64,000 nt of DNA from Flavobacterium fragile (GCF_023634865.1 NZ_JAMLJN010000004.1:1-64000); one strand, 5' to 3'. Positions 35,497 to 45,145 are shown, counted from the stretch's first letter. The notes: a model not told the origin generated them from the sequence alone. A program made the numbers and translations.

Positions 35497-36204
35497 ATGA
35501 AATTCAGCAAATTAAACAGAAAAACTCATCGCTACCTTGGAGTAATCATTGGAATACAATTTTTATTTTGGACCATTAGCGGTCTATATTTTAGTTGGAC
35601 CAATCTCGATGATATACATGGTGATACGTTTCGATTAGAGAATAAACCGGTTTATTTTGATAACCTTTTGCTTTCTTCACAAATTTTGTTACCTAAAATA
35701 AAATCATTGGAAATAAGAAACATTAATGATTCGCCTTTTTATTGGGTTAACGATTCTATTTTGGTCAATGCAAAAAACGGAAAATTTAAAAATGGAATTT
35801 CTAAAACCGAAGCTGTACAAATTGCCAAAAGGCACGTAATTCCTAGTTTAAAAATAGAAAAAGTTGAACTTTTAGAGGAAGTATCAAAAAAAGACGAGTA
35901 CAGAAACAAAAAGACTCCAGTTTATAAAATCTCCTATCACGGTAAAGATAATGTTTGTGCCTATGTATCAAAAGAAGACGGAAAATTTCAATCGATTCGA
36001 CATGATCGATGGAGAATTTTTGATTTTTTGTGGATGACTCACACCATGGATTATGAAGGAAAAGATAACATTAACAATGTAACACTTAGGATATTCTCCG
36101 TTTTTGGTCTATTGACTACCTTAAGTGGATTTTTACTCTTTTTTACTTCAAACAAAAAAATAATCCAATATTATAAAAACAAAAAAATAATTTCTAATAA
36201 ATAA
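35497..36204 (+). CDS. PepSY-domain membrane protein
   Basis: A 235-residue protein with a membrane helix after KLNRKTHRYLGVIIGIQFLF (10-36), a periplasmic PepSY-like segment (about 85-185, ISKTEAVQIAKRHVIPSLKI and SYHGKDNVCAYVSKEDGKFQ), and DFLWMTHTMDYEGKDN before a second helix (about 195-222). PepSY-TM proteins accompany TonB-dependent siderophore or metal receptors and some are iron reductases. ATG 35497 is the start; an upstream in-frame ATG lies inside the AraC gene. Confidence 0.85.
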   Translation: MKFSKLNRKTHRYLGVIIGIQFLFWTISGLYFSWTNLDDIHGDTFRLENKPVYFDNLLLSSQILLPKIKSLEIRNINDSPFYWVNDSILVNAKNGKFKNGISKTEAVQIAKRHVIPSLKIEKVELLEEVSKKDEYRNKKTPVYKISYHGKDNVCAYVSKEDGKFQSIRHDRWRIFDFLWMTHTMDYEGKDNINNVTLRIFSVFGLLTTLSGFLLFFTSNKKIIQYYKNKKIISNK

Positions 36205-36227
36205 TAAACAAATTAAAATTTTAAACA

Positions 36228-36629
36228 ATGAGAAAATTAGCATTAATCGTAGGCTTATTGATTGTTACTACAACTATTTCAACTGCACAAAACAAATCAA
36301 AATTTGACTCATGGCCAGCCATAAAAGAGTTTCATAAAGTAATGTCGCAAACCTTTCACCCAAGTGAAGAAGGAAATTTAGAGCCAATCAAAAAACACTC
36401 CAGTGAAATGATGGAAAAAGCCAGTATATTATTAAAATCTGAAATTCCTAATGAATTTAGCTCTCCCAAAATCAAAGATGCAGTAGAACGATTGGCAAAT
36501 GACAGTAAAAAACTCCATCAATTGGTAATAAACAATAAATCAGATAAAGAAATTACCGAAGCTTTGTCAAAATTACACGATATTTTTCATGAAATTGTTG
36601 GACTATGTACGAATGAAGAGCATCATTAA
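36228..36629 (+). CDS. Exported helical-bundle protein
   Basis: A 133-residue protein with a signal peptide (MRKLALIVGLLIVTTTISTAQ). The mature part is predicted all-helical: FDSWPAIKEFHKVMSQTFHP, a second helix with HSSEMMEKASILL, a third with KIKDAVERLANDSKKLHQLV, and a fourth ending DIFHEIVGLCTNEEHH. The histidine, methionine and C-terminal Cys/His residues and the cytochrome b562-like length suggest metal binding, but no family is recognised. Confidence 0.6.
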   Translation: MRKLALIVGLLIVTTTISTAQNKSKFDSWPAIKEFHKVMSQTFHPSEEGNLEPIKKHSSEMMEKASILLKSEIPNEFSSPKIKDAVERLANDSKKLHQLVINNKSDKEITEALSKLHDIFHEIVGLCTNEEHH

Positions 36630-36734
36630 GTAATAATTTGAATTGAAAAACGAAATAGATGTCGCTTTTATGAAAACGAATCCAATTTATGTTGAAGTAA
36701 ATTTGCAAATCATTAAACAACTTATAAAAATAAT

Positions 36735-38887
36735 ATGAAACTAAAAAATTTGGTTATCGTAATGTCTTTTTTCTTTACCTGTAATTTTGCAGTAGCCCAA
36801 GTAAAAGACACGTTAAAAGTTCAAACATTAGAGGAGGTAATTGTAACAGCAAACAAATCGGAACAAAGAAATATCGAAGTTCCGGTTGCTGTAACTTCCA
36901 TTTCAGCAAAATCAGTTACTAATTCGCGGTTAGTTACTGTATCTGATTTGACCGGTCGTGTTCCTAATTACCTTTACCAAGAATTAGGTGTAGGATTTCA
37001 AGCCTTACAGTCTATTAGAGGTATTCAAGTATTCAGCGAAAACCCGGCTGTCTCTACTTATATCGATGATGTTAATTTATTAGATATTCTTGCTGGTGGT
37101 TTTGCCTTAACAGATGTAGAACGAATTGAAGTGCTGCGTGGTCCGCAAAGTACTCTATTTGGTAGAAATGCTATGGGTGGTGTTGTTAATATTTTTACTA
37201 AACAACCCACTAATAAAACTACAGGATTTGTTGAAATTGAAAGCGGCAATTTTGCTTTACAGCGTTATTCTGCTGGTTTCAAAACTCCTTTAATAAAGGA
37301 CAAACTATTTTTCGGAATCAATGGCTTGTTTCAAGTAAGAGATGGATTTATGAAAAATGACATCACGGGTACTACTGCTACAGACGCAAGTTTGAATGGT
37401 AGAACCGTTGGAGGGGAAGAAAACACCTATGGTAATGCGTTTTTAAAATGGTTAGTGACCGATAAATTTAGTCTAACTGCCAACGTAAAAACACAAAGAG
37501 ATTTCTCAAATGAATCTGGATTTTTTGTGTCTCAAGCGAATGAAACTATTGCTTTAGAAACCCCAACCGTAATTAATCTATCACGTATTGGAAGACACGA
37601 ACGTAATATCACCAACTGTTCATTAACAGGTAAATACAAAGCTAAAAACTTCGATTTAACTTCAATCAGTTCTTTTCAACAAATAAGTTTATCGTTTCAG
37701 GATATTGATTTTCCTGGTATTTATCATTCTTTTTTCAACAGCGCAATTGGTGAAAAGCTTCCACCACAAGAAGTGTTGAGTCAAGAGTTTCGTATCAATT
37801 CTACCAATAAAGAAAATAAATTGCAATATGTTGCCGGTCTTTTTGGATTTAAACAAGTTGGATATGAACCTTCTACTAATTTAGCCTTTGAAAATGCTCC
37901 TAACAATTTTACTATTTTTAGAAATAGAAGTAATAACAGTGGTTATGCAGCTTTTGGTGAAGTGAGCTATAAAGTGTTAGAAAAATTAAAAATAACTGCG
38001 GGTGCTCGTTATGATATTGAAGAAAGGGAAGCTACTTTTAACGGTTTTGGTGATGCGGTTTTTGTTGACGGTGTGTTTACCCAAATTAATCCTGATCAAA
38101 CAAAATCGGCCTCTTTTAATGCTTTTTCTCCAAAAGCAGCGGTGATGTATAGCTTTACCAAAAATGCGAATGCCTATGCTACTTATACTCGCGGTTTTAG
38201 AGCAGGTGGTGTAAATGCACAAGGAGGTTTGCCTGCGGGTGTTCACCAAGATTTTGATCCTGAATATTCCGATAATTTTGAAGTAGGTTTTAAAACTGCT
38301 TTTTGGAATAACCGCATTAATTTAATATAGCCGGTTATTTAATAAATTGGCAAGATTTACAATTTTTCAACAATGTGGCTCCTTTCACATTTGCTCGTGA
38401 AAATGTGGGTGATGCTTATTCAAAAGGTATCGAAGTTGAAGCCAATGTGATTCCATTAAAAGGGTTACAATTAGATTTTGCTTACTCTATTAATGATGCA
38501 GAATATGAAGATTTTTCATTATTACGATTTGGGGAAGCGGTTCCTATTGGAGGAAATAAATTAGCGAATGCACCTAAAACAACTTTTTTCACAGCAGCTG
38601 AATATTCTATTCAAACATCTGAAAATGTCAATTTATTGTTTCGTGCGGAGTACAGAAATATAGGTGGTTTCTACACAGACATTCAAAATTCATTATACCA
38701 ACCAACGTATCATATAGTGAATACACGTTTTGGATTAACATATAGTAATTATGGATTGTTTTTATGGACTAGAAATTTAACTAATGAAAAGTTCTTAGCC
38801 TATGGAAGTGCCGACACCAGTTTCGGTAGAGCTTCAAGAGCCGCAATGCCTGCACAAATTGGAGTAACATTATCTGCAAGATTTTAA
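36735..38887 (+). pseudogene. TonB-dependent receptor, frameshifted
   Basis: A signal peptide (to VAQ), a plug domain (LEEVIVTANKSEQRNIEVPV, VERIEVLRGPQSTLFGRNAM) and a beta-barrel read from 36735 to a TAG at 38328-38330. The barrel then continues in the frame one base back from 38324 (NIAGYLINWQDLQFF) to the terminal strand AQIGVTLSARF at 38887. Restoring one base (an extra A in the TTTAATA at 38322-38327) gives a full receptor of about 717 residues. It would import a chelated metal or other ligand. Either the gene is recently broken or the sequence has an error; both halves look otherwise intact. Confidence 0.88.
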
Positions 38888-38893
38888 TAATCA

Positions 38894-38925
38894 AAATGGG
38901 CGTTACTTAGTTTCGCCCATTTTTA
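38894..38925 (+). terminator. Terminator after the TonB receptor
   Basis: AAATGGGCG (38894-38902) pairs with CGCCCATTT (38914-38922), followed by T-rich sequence. Confidence 0.88.
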
Positions 38926-38937
38926 ATATTCAAACAA

Positions 38938-39816
38938 ATGAGAAAAATAATCGTTTTACTATTTATTACATCACTTGTCATTTCATGTAAAGACGAGACC
39001 GTTGAAAAAACTCCCGAAAAAGTAACGATGACCAAAGTAGATTCCCTAAAAATTGCAAAGGAAATCGATAATTTTAGTCCGGAAAACCATGTCAATTCAA
39101 TGGAGTTGATTTTTGGAAAACCAAAATTCGATATTAAAACCATTGGCATTTTAGTGTATGATGGTGTTTATGATTTAGATGTAATGGGTCCTCGATATGT
39201 TTTGGGTCAAGCTATGGGTGTAAAAACGCAATTAATCAGTATTAAAAAAGGAAATATAAAAACCGTAATGGGAGTTGAAATTGTGCCCAACACCACAATT
39301 GATTCCATTAGTCAATTAGATATTCTGATTATTCCAGGCGGGTTTACAGGGACAATCGAAGCAGCCTACGACGACAATTTACACCAATGGATTAGAAAAA
39401 TTGACAAAACTACCAAATATACGGGTGCAGTTTGCACAGGGGTTTGGGTACTTGGTGCAACTGGTTTGCTAGAAAACAAAAAAGCTTCTACCAATTGGTA
39501 CAGAGAAGAAGAATTTTTAAAGAAATACAAAGCCATTCCAGCCAATGAACGCTATACAAAAGATGGAAAATATTGGACAAGTGCCGGAGTTACAGCTGGT
39601 ATGGATATGTCTTTGGCCATTATGAAAGATATTTATGGTGATAAATATGCACAAGCGATTATGCTCGATATGGAATATGACCCCAATCCACCCATCGAGG
39701 GAGGAACTCCAGAAAAAACCAATTGGGCAGTCAATTGGATGATGAAAGCCATGTATGACGGTGGTGTTAATCCATTAATTGATAGTTTAGAAAAGAAAAA
39801 AAAAGAGAATAAATAA
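38938..39816 (+). CDS. DJ-1/PfpI-family lipoprotein
   Basis: A 292-residue protein with a lipobox (LVISC, Cys17), a short linker, and a DJ-1/PfpI domain (about 60-255). The nucleophile elbow is GAVCTGVWVLGATGLL. Other family motifs are ILVYDGVYDLDVMGP, LIIPGGFTG and YWTSAGVTAGMDMSLAIM, as in isonitrile hydratases and ThiJ-like proteins. The domain is normally cytoplasmic, so a lipid-anchored version is unusual. It has terminators on both sides and is its own unit. The substrate is unknown. Confidence 0.88.
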   Translation: MRKIIVLLFITSLVISCKDETVEKTPEKVTMTKVDSLKIAKEIDNFSPENHVNSMELIFGKPKFDIKTIGILVYDGVYDLDVMGPRYVLGQAMGVKTQLISIKKGNIKTVMGVEIVPNTTIDSISQLDILIIPGGFTGTIEAAYDDNLHQWIRKIDKTTKYTGAVCTGVWVLGATGLLENKKASTNWYREEEFLKKYKAIPANERYTKDGKYWTSAGVTAGMDMSLAIMKDIYGDKYAQAIMLDMEYDPNPPIEGGTPEKTNWAVNWMMKAMYDGGVNPLIDSLEKKKKENK

Positions 39817-39849
39817 TCATTTCATTTTCATATTTGTTTAGTTAGGAAC

Positions 39850-39879
39850 CTGATTGTTTTAAAACAATCAGTTTTTTTT
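39850..39879 (+). terminator. Terminator after the DJ-1/PfpI gene
   Basis: A perfect 22-bp palindrome, CTGATTGTTTT then AAAACAATCAG (39850-39871), is followed by eight T. Confidence 0.92.
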
Positions 39880-40044
39880 ATTTGTTTTAATCTAAAATTT
39901 TAATTTCTGATTGATTAAAAAAATAAAAATAAAGAAATTCTAATGATTAACTTAAAAAGTTGAAAAGCGAAATTAAAGTAACGAATATCAAAACAATAGC
40001 TTATTATTATAAATTAATTTTGCGAAAAATTAACTTATATACAA

Positions 40045-41706
40045 ATGAAAAAACTTTATTTTCTTACACTCTTAATCTCCTCAATTAGTTTTGCTCAATA
40101 TTCCGAATTTAATTGGGATACAAATGGAATAACAGTTGCTGGTGGAAATGGCGCAGGAAGCAATACAAATCAATTAAATTTTCCGTATTCAGTAATTGTT
40201 GATGCAAACAATAATTTATACATTACCGACACACAAAATCACCGAATTCAGAAATGGACAAGTGGAGAAACAGAGGGTGTTACAGTTGCTGGTGGTAATG
40301 GTGCTGGAGCAAATGCAAATCAACTAAATACACCAACTTGCGTTTGGGTTGACGAAAACCAAAACATTTATGTAATGGATTCATTCAATAATAGAATTCA
40401 AAAATGGGATGCTGGTGCAACTTCAGGAACAACGGTTGCTGGTGGAAATGGCGAAGGTGCTGCTCTAAACCAATTCAACAAACCAGGAGGATTTTATTTC
40501 AGAAACAATGCTTTTTATATTGTAGATGCAGGAAATAATCGAATTATAAAATGGATTTTAGGGGAAACATCTGGGACACAAGTTGCTGCTGGAACTTATG
40601 GAAGTGCTGCAGATCAATTAGCAAATCCAACAGTTAATGGAACTATTTATGTCGATGCAAATGAAAATCTATATGTAACTGATTACGTTAACAACAGAGT
40701 TCAAAAATTTGCACCTGGCAACATTAATGCAACAACAGTAGCTGGCGGAAATAGTTCAGGAACAAATCCAAATCAACTTAGAGCTCCTAATGGTATTTTT
40801 ATGTTGCCTAATGGAAGAATGATGATTTCAGAATATACTGGAAGAAGAATAAACATGTGGGTTGAAGGAGAGTCAGAAGGAACAGTAGTAGCTGGTGGAA
40901 ATGGTAACGGTAGTGCTTCAAATCAATTTAGAAGTCCAAGAGGAAACTTTATTTCTGCCAACGGAGATTTATATGTAACTGATATGGCAAATCATAGAAT
41001 TCAAAAATTCACTAAAATTCCTTTTACACCTGTATGTAATAACAATCTTGGTGGTGGTTTAGAACCTTCCTTTGTAACGTTCAAAATCAACGGAACAACA
41101 TTCGAACACAATACTTATACTGAACCAACAGAATATTATCATGCCTATCCACAAACAACAACACTAGAAGCTGGTCAAGCTTATGATATTTACACGTTCA
41201 CCTCATCAGAAGCAGTTATAGGTTTATGGATGGATTACAACCAAAACAACATTTTTGAAGATACTGAATTTACACAACTAGTAAACAATATGAATTCTCA
41301 AAATACAACTAGTTTTACAGTTTCAAGTACTTCAAATTCGGGTTTGGTAAAAATGAGAATTCGCTCAAGAGCTTATGGAAGTGCTATTAATAGTTCAAAC
41401 GCATGTACATCCTTTGGCTCTGGCGAAACAAGAGATTACATTTTTACAGTTAATAATAGTTTAGGTGTTAACGATAATTCTTTTGATACAAAAATAAAAG
41501 TGTATCCAAATCCAACCTCAGATTACATAAACATCGAATCTTTATCAGAAATTAAAAAAGTAACTGTTTACAATATGATGGGACAAATGGTTTTAAATAC
41601 AATTTCCAATAAAGTGGATATTTCAAATTTATCAAGTGGTACTTTCATTCTTGAAGTTACTTCAATTGATGGTCAAAAAAGCAAAAGAAAAATAATCAAA
41701 AAATAA
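40045..41706 (+). CDS. Secreted NHL-repeat protein with GEVED-like and T9SS sorting domains
   Basis: A 553-residue protein. After a signal peptide (MKKLYFLTLLISSISFAQ) come about six NHL-type beta-propeller repeats (20-330), each with TVAGGNG...NQL, a D/N-rich strand and a NRIQKW-type end. A GEVED-like beta domain follows (about 340-470, LWMDYNQNNIFEDTEFTQL, SGETRDYIFTV). The C-terminal 75 residues are a type A sorting domain (KVYPNPTSDYINIESLSEIK, VTVYNMMGQMV, KKIIKK-like end) that routes it through the type IX system. TAATTTTG at 40015-40022 is a likely -7 box. The ligand is unknown. Confidence 0.9.
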   Translation: MKKLYFLTLLISSISFAQYSEFNWDTNGITVAGGNGAGSNTNQLNFPYSVIVDANNNLYITDTQNHRIQKWTSGETEGVTVAGGNGAGANANQLNTPTCVWVDENQNIYVMDSFNNRIQKWDAGATSGTTVAGGNGEGAALNQFNKPGGFYFRNNAFYIVDAGNNRIIKWILGETSGTQVAAGTYGSAADQLANPTVNGTIYVDANENLYVTDYVNNRVQKFAPGNINATTVAGGNSSGTNPNQLRAPNGIFMLPNGRMMISEYTGRRINMWVEGESEGTVVAGGNGNGSASNQFRSPRGNFISANGDLYVTDMANHRIQKFTKIPFTPVCNNNLGGGLEPSFVTFKINGTTFEHNTYTEPTEYYHAYPQTTTLEAGQAYDIYTFTSSEAVIGLWMDYNQNNIFEDTEFTQLVNNMNSQNTTSFTVSSTSNSGLVKMRIRSRAYGSAINSSNACTSFGSGETRDYIFTVNNSLGVNDNSFDTKIKVYPNPTSDYINIESLSEIKKVTVYNMMGQMVLNTISNKVDISNLSSGTFILEVTSIDGQKSKRKIIKK

Positions 41707-41774
41707 AAACTTTAGTGTTGAAAATCTAAATTAACAAGTGTAAATTTCAACAAACAAAGCACTTTTTTCAAACT

Positions 41775-41811
41775 AAGCAGGAACGTTTTTCTAAACATCC
41801 TGCTTTTTTGT
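41775..41811 (+). terminator. Terminator after the NHL-repeat gene
   Basis: AAGCAGGA (41775-41782) pairs with TCCTGCTT (41798-41805), followed by T-run. Confidence 0.88.
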
Positions 41812-41866
41812 TTTTAGTTTTTAAATTGTTACTGACGGAAATTTGTAAAAATAAAATTGATTAATT

Positions 41867-43354
41867 ATGGATTTCCCAATGTTTCATTTAGACTGGCTTA
41901 ACGACCGCTTTTTAATTGCAGTCATAGCGATTTTACATGTATTTATCAATCATGGATTGGCTGTTGGCTTTATACCTTACATAACTTGGCTTGAACAGAA
42001 AGGTGTTTCAATGGCATCTGCCAATCAAATTACAAATCTCGAATGGGATAATTTAGTGTATAAAAAAATGAAAGTAGCCTTTATCATCACCACTACTATA
42101 GGGGCGATGACTGGAGTTGGTATTTGGTTCTCTGTAGCTTTAGTGAGTCCTGCATCAATTGGTAGTTTGATTCGCGTGTTCTATTGGGCTTGGTTTATAG
42201 AATGGTTGGTTTTTGTTACAGAAGTTGTACTAATATTAATTTATTTTCTTACTTGGAAAAACTCTAATACATCATTAAAAGCAAAACTTCGTCATATTAA
42301 TTTTGGTTGGTATTTGAGTATTTTCTCTTGGATAACCATGGCAATAATTGTTGCTATACTTGGTTTTATGATGGATCCAGGAAATTGGAATAATGAACAA
42401 ACATTACTTAACGGTTTTACAAATCCTATTTATTTGCCTCAACTACTATTTAGAACGCCAACGGCTATGCTAGTAGCGGGAGTTTTTGGCATGTTACTTA
42501 CAACAATTTTTGCAAAGCGAGGAACTGAAATGCGCGCAAAAGCAATCAAATTTGCTGGCCAATGGATTTTAGCTTGGATACCTTTAGTAATCATCGGAGC
42601 CATTTACTACTGGAATGTCATGCCATCAGCAATGAAAGAGAACATGGCTACCGCTATTGGTTCACAAGATTTTGCTGAATATTACAATTTACTAAAATAT
42701 TTCATCATTGGTGCAGCTTCACTTTCAGTTGTTTTGGCTGGGTTTGCTTTATTAAAACCTAAAAAAATAAACTTCGCTTACGTGATTGTGCCTTGTTTAT
42801 TTGTTTTCGGGTTTTTGGGGATTTTCGAGCGAGTTAGAGAATTTATTCGTAAACCTTATGTCATTGGAAATTATATGTATTCCAATTTATTGAGAGAAGA
42901 AGATTATCCACTATACAAAAGAGATGGAATTCTAAAATATGCAACGTACACCTCTGTAACCGAAATAACGGAAGAAAATAAAGTACAAGCTGGTAAAGAT
43001 GTTTTTATGAATTTGTGCAGCCGTTGTCATACGGTAAATCCGCAAGGAGTAAATTCAATTGTATATGTTTTTGAGCGAATGTATGGTATTGGACAACCTT
43101 TAGACGAAGGTTCCATGAAGGCATACATACCAAACATGCATAATGGAAGAACATATATGCCACCTTATGCAGGAAACGAACAAGAACTTGATGCATTGGT
43201 TGCTTATATTAAACAAATACAACAAACAGGTGAAAGTTTAGAAGGAGTTCAAACAGCTGGTGTTGAAGTAAACCCGCTAAACAATGCAGTTGAAGTTTCC
43301 AAAAGAAATGAAGCGAAGAAAATAGAAAATGACACCAAGATAGCAAAAAACTAA
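41867..43354 (+). CDS. Cytochrome bd-like membrane subunit fused to cytochrome c (1)
   Basis: A 495-residue protein with about nine membrane helices and a C-terminal cytochrome c domain (CSRCH, Cys384-His388; likely axial Met in HNGRTYMPPYAG). The first helix, RFLIAVIAILHVFINHG with His24, and the stretch FIEWLVFVTEVVLILIYFLT with two glutamates resemble the haem-ligating and acidic residues of CydA. I place it in the bd-like superfamily with covalent haem c, not canonical quinol oxidase. It would pass electrons between a membrane carrier and c-type haem. It is 6 bp from its partner gene. Confidence 0.78.
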   Translation: MDFPMFHLDWLNDRFLIAVIAILHVFINHGLAVGFIPYITWLEQKGVSMASANQITNLEWDNLVYKKMKVAFIITTTIGAMTGVGIWFSVALVSPASIGSLIRVFYWAWFIEWLVFVTEVVLILIYFLTWKNSNTSLKAKLRHINFGWYLSIFSWITMAIIVAILGFMMDPGNWNNEQTLLNGFTNPIYLPQLLFRTPTAMLVAGVFGMLLTTIFAKRGTEMRAKAIKFAGQWILAWIPLVIIGAIYYWNVMPSAMKENMATAIGSQDFAEYYNLLKYFIIGAASLSVVLAGFALLKPKKINFAYVIVPCLFVFGFLGIFERVREFIRKPYVIGNYMYSNLLREEDYPLYKRDGILKYATYTSVTEITEENKVQAGKDVFMNLCSRCHTVNPQGVNSIVYVFERMYGIGQPLDEGSMKAYIPNMHNGRTYMPPYAGNEQELDALVAYIKQIQQTGESLEGVQTAGVEVNPLNNAVEVSKRNEAKKIENDTKIAKN

Positions 43355-43360
43355 TACTCT

Positions 43361-44689
43361 ATGTTATTACAAATTAATACCCCAGTTCCAAAAGATTTAC
43401 CGTTAGATTTACCATTGCCAGAATGGCTTTTAGTAAGTCTGCTTGTTATTTCATTTTTATTACATATCATTTTTATCAACTTAATGGTTGGCGGAAGCAT
43501 CATTACTCTTTGGGCTCAAATCAAAGGGTTAAAAAATAAAGAGTATGATGTTTTTGCTCATGAAATTGCCAAAACGATTACGGTAAATAAAAGTATTGCC
43601 GTTGTTATGGGCGTAGCACCCTTATTGAGTATCAATACACTTTACACTATTTACTTTTATTCGGCAAATGCACTAACAGGATTTGCTTGGATAATGATCA
43701 TTCCTTTAGTCACTATTGCTTTTTTACTAACTTACTTACACAAATATACTTGGTCAACTTTTGAGCATAACAGAAAGTTGCATATTGGAATAATGGGGCT
43801 TGCTGTAGCAATATTTTTATTTATTCCACTTATTTTCTTAACAAATGTTAACTTAATGATGTTTCCCGAAAAATGGGGAACTGTGAAGGGATTTTTAAGT
43901 GCGCTGATGTTACCAAATGTTTTTCCTCGCTATTTTGAATTTTTAGGAGCTTGTCTAGCAATAACTGGAATTTTTATTGTGTGGTACAATGGAAGAAAAT
44001 CATATCCAATTGAGGAAATTTATACCAATTTCACAAGAAATACAATCAAAAAAATAGGCTATTCCATAGCTACAGTTGGTTTAAGTTTACAAATTATTTT
44101 TGGAGTCATTGTATTATTTACATTACCTTCAAAAGGAATTAGTTATGCTGTTATTGCAGTCATGACTGGTGCTGGACTACTGTTAGCTTATGCATTGTGG
44201 TACAGTTACAAAACAGTTGTTAGTGAAGGAAAATTTATCGATTTACATTTTAAAAAGATAACCATTGCAGTTTTGTGTTTTTTGTTTTTTTATGGCGGAA
44301 GTCGTCAAATGTACAGACATAATTCGTTAGAAAAACATCAAGAATTAGTAGCAGCTCACACCGCAGAATTTCAAAAATTAAGTAAAGAAGCTCGCGAACA
44401 ATCTTTGGTTTTGCAACAACAAGAAGCCGCAACTCCTAAGACGGATGCGGATTTAGGAAAAGGTGTTTTCAATCAATATTGTGCGGCTTGTCATAAAAAA
44501 GATGTAAAATTAGTGGGTCCTCCAGTTACAGAGATGGCATCCATTTACCAATCCAACAAAGCTGATTTACAAAAATGGATTAAAGCACCCGGTAAAAAAC
44601 GAGCTGATGCTCCACAAATGCCTGGTTTTCCACAATTGTCTCAAACAGAATTAGAGCAACTTTCAGAATACATTTTAAATATAAATTAA
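43361..44689 (+). CDS. Cytochrome bd-like membrane subunit fused to cytochrome c (2)
   Basis: A 442-residue protein with about nine membrane helices, including SFLLHIIFINLMVGGSIITL with His35. A periplasmic helix (320-355) links to a C-terminal class I cytochrome c domain (CAACH, Cys374-His378; Met ligand in APQMPGFPQLSQ). It is a diverged relative of the preceding protein in overall plan, so the two likely form a heterodimer like CydA/CydB, but with two covalent haems c. It is followed after 1 bp by a 24-residue membrane peptide. Confidence 0.78.
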   Translation: MLLQINTPVPKDLPLDLPLPEWLLVSLLVISFLLHIIFINLMVGGSIITLWAQIKGLKNKEYDVFAHEIAKTITVNKSIAVVMGVAPLLSINTLYTIYFYSANALTGFAWIMIIPLVTIAFLLTYLHKYTWSTFEHNRKLHIGIMGLAVAIFLFIPLIFLTNVNLMMFPEKWGTVKGFLSALMLPNVFPRYFEFLGACLAITGIFIVWYNGRKSYPIEEIYTNFTRNTIKKIGYSIATVGLSLQIIFGVIVLFTLPSKGISYAVIAVMTGAGLLLAYALWYSYKTVVSEGKFIDLHFKKITIAVLCFLFFYGGSRQMYRHNSLEKHQELVAAHTAEFQKLSKEAREQSLVLQQQEAATPKTDADLGKGVFNQYCAACHKKDVKLVGPPVTEMASIYQSNKADLQKWIKAPGKKRADAPQMPGFPQLSQTELEQLSEYILNIN

Positions 44690-44690
44690 A

Positions 44691-44765
44691 ATGTCAAAAA
44701 TATTTTACTTCATTCCAATAGCGATTTATTCAGTTTTTTTTAGCAGTTATTTATTTAAATATTAA
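44691..44765 (+). CDS. 24-residue single-helix membrane peptide (mini-subunit candidate)
   Basis: The open frame MSKIFYFIPIAIYSVFFSSY followed by LFKY starts 1 bp after the stop of the second bd-like gene. It is one hydrophobic helix with positive residues at both ends. True bd oxidases often have a tiny CydX-type subunit encoded right after cydB; the position and size here fit that pattern, although the sequence is not CydX. The call rests on position, hydrophobicity and a clean start and stop. Confidence 0.45.
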   Translation: MSKIFYFIPIAIYSVFFSSYLFKY

Positions 44766-44784
44766 CAATTAAAAATTTCATTAA

Positions 44785-44949
44785 ATGACACAAGTTTTAG
44801 TAATTATGATTTTAAGTTTTGTCTTTTTTTCAATTTATTTTCTAATCAAAATAAAAAATATGAGCGTGAAATTAACAAAAAGTAAAGAACTTAACAACAT
44901 TGATAATTCGTTAGAAATAGATTATCAATTTATTAAAGGTTTATATTAA
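44785..44949 (+). CDS. 54-residue membrane protein, bd-like locus
   Basis: The protein begins MTQVLVIMILSFVFFSIYFL, a single membrane helix, then has a basic stretch (IKIKNMSVKLTKSK) and an acidic tail (NIDNSLEIDYQF). It follows the 24-residue peptide by 19 bp and ends the locus. CcoS/CcoQ-like small proteins of this form occur with other oxidases; no family is recognised. Confidence 0.5.
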   Translation: MTQVLVIMILSFVFFSIYFLIKIKNMSVKLTKSKELNNIDNSLEIDYQFIKGLY

Positions 44950-44950
44950 A

Positions 44951-45061
44951 ATTTCATCTAATCCGAAACAACTCTTGTCGTAATGAGTAAGCACAACCAT
45001 AAGTGCTCGGATTAGCTGTATGAAATAGTTTGATGCTGCTGACACTCTAAAACTATTTCAT
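44951..45061 (+). ncRNA. Structured RNA region with two competing hairpins
   Basis: Hairpin 1 pairs ATTTCAT and CTAATCCGA (44951-44966) with TCGGATTAG and ATGAAAT (45007-45026), with an inner AGCAC/GTGCT stem (44990-44994 and 45003-45007). Hairpin 2 pairs ATGAAATAGTTT (45020-45031) with AAACTATTTCAT (45050-45061), perfect over 12 bp and followed by TTTAATAT. The ATGAAAT segment is shared, so the two cannot form together. This could be an attenuator or a small RNA; no known class is recognised. Confidence 0.4.
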
Positions 45062-45145
45062 TTTAATATAAGACGCCAAATTTTCAAGTAATAATAGTTA
45101 AAAAGTACACACAAATTTATTTTCTTTTGAATTTGGTTAGTTTGA

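Noticed and set aside
38322..38330. Programmed frameshift in the TonB receptor
   Set aside because: There is no slippery heptamer or downstream structure of the usual kind, and receptors of this family are not known to use one. A mutation or read error is simpler.
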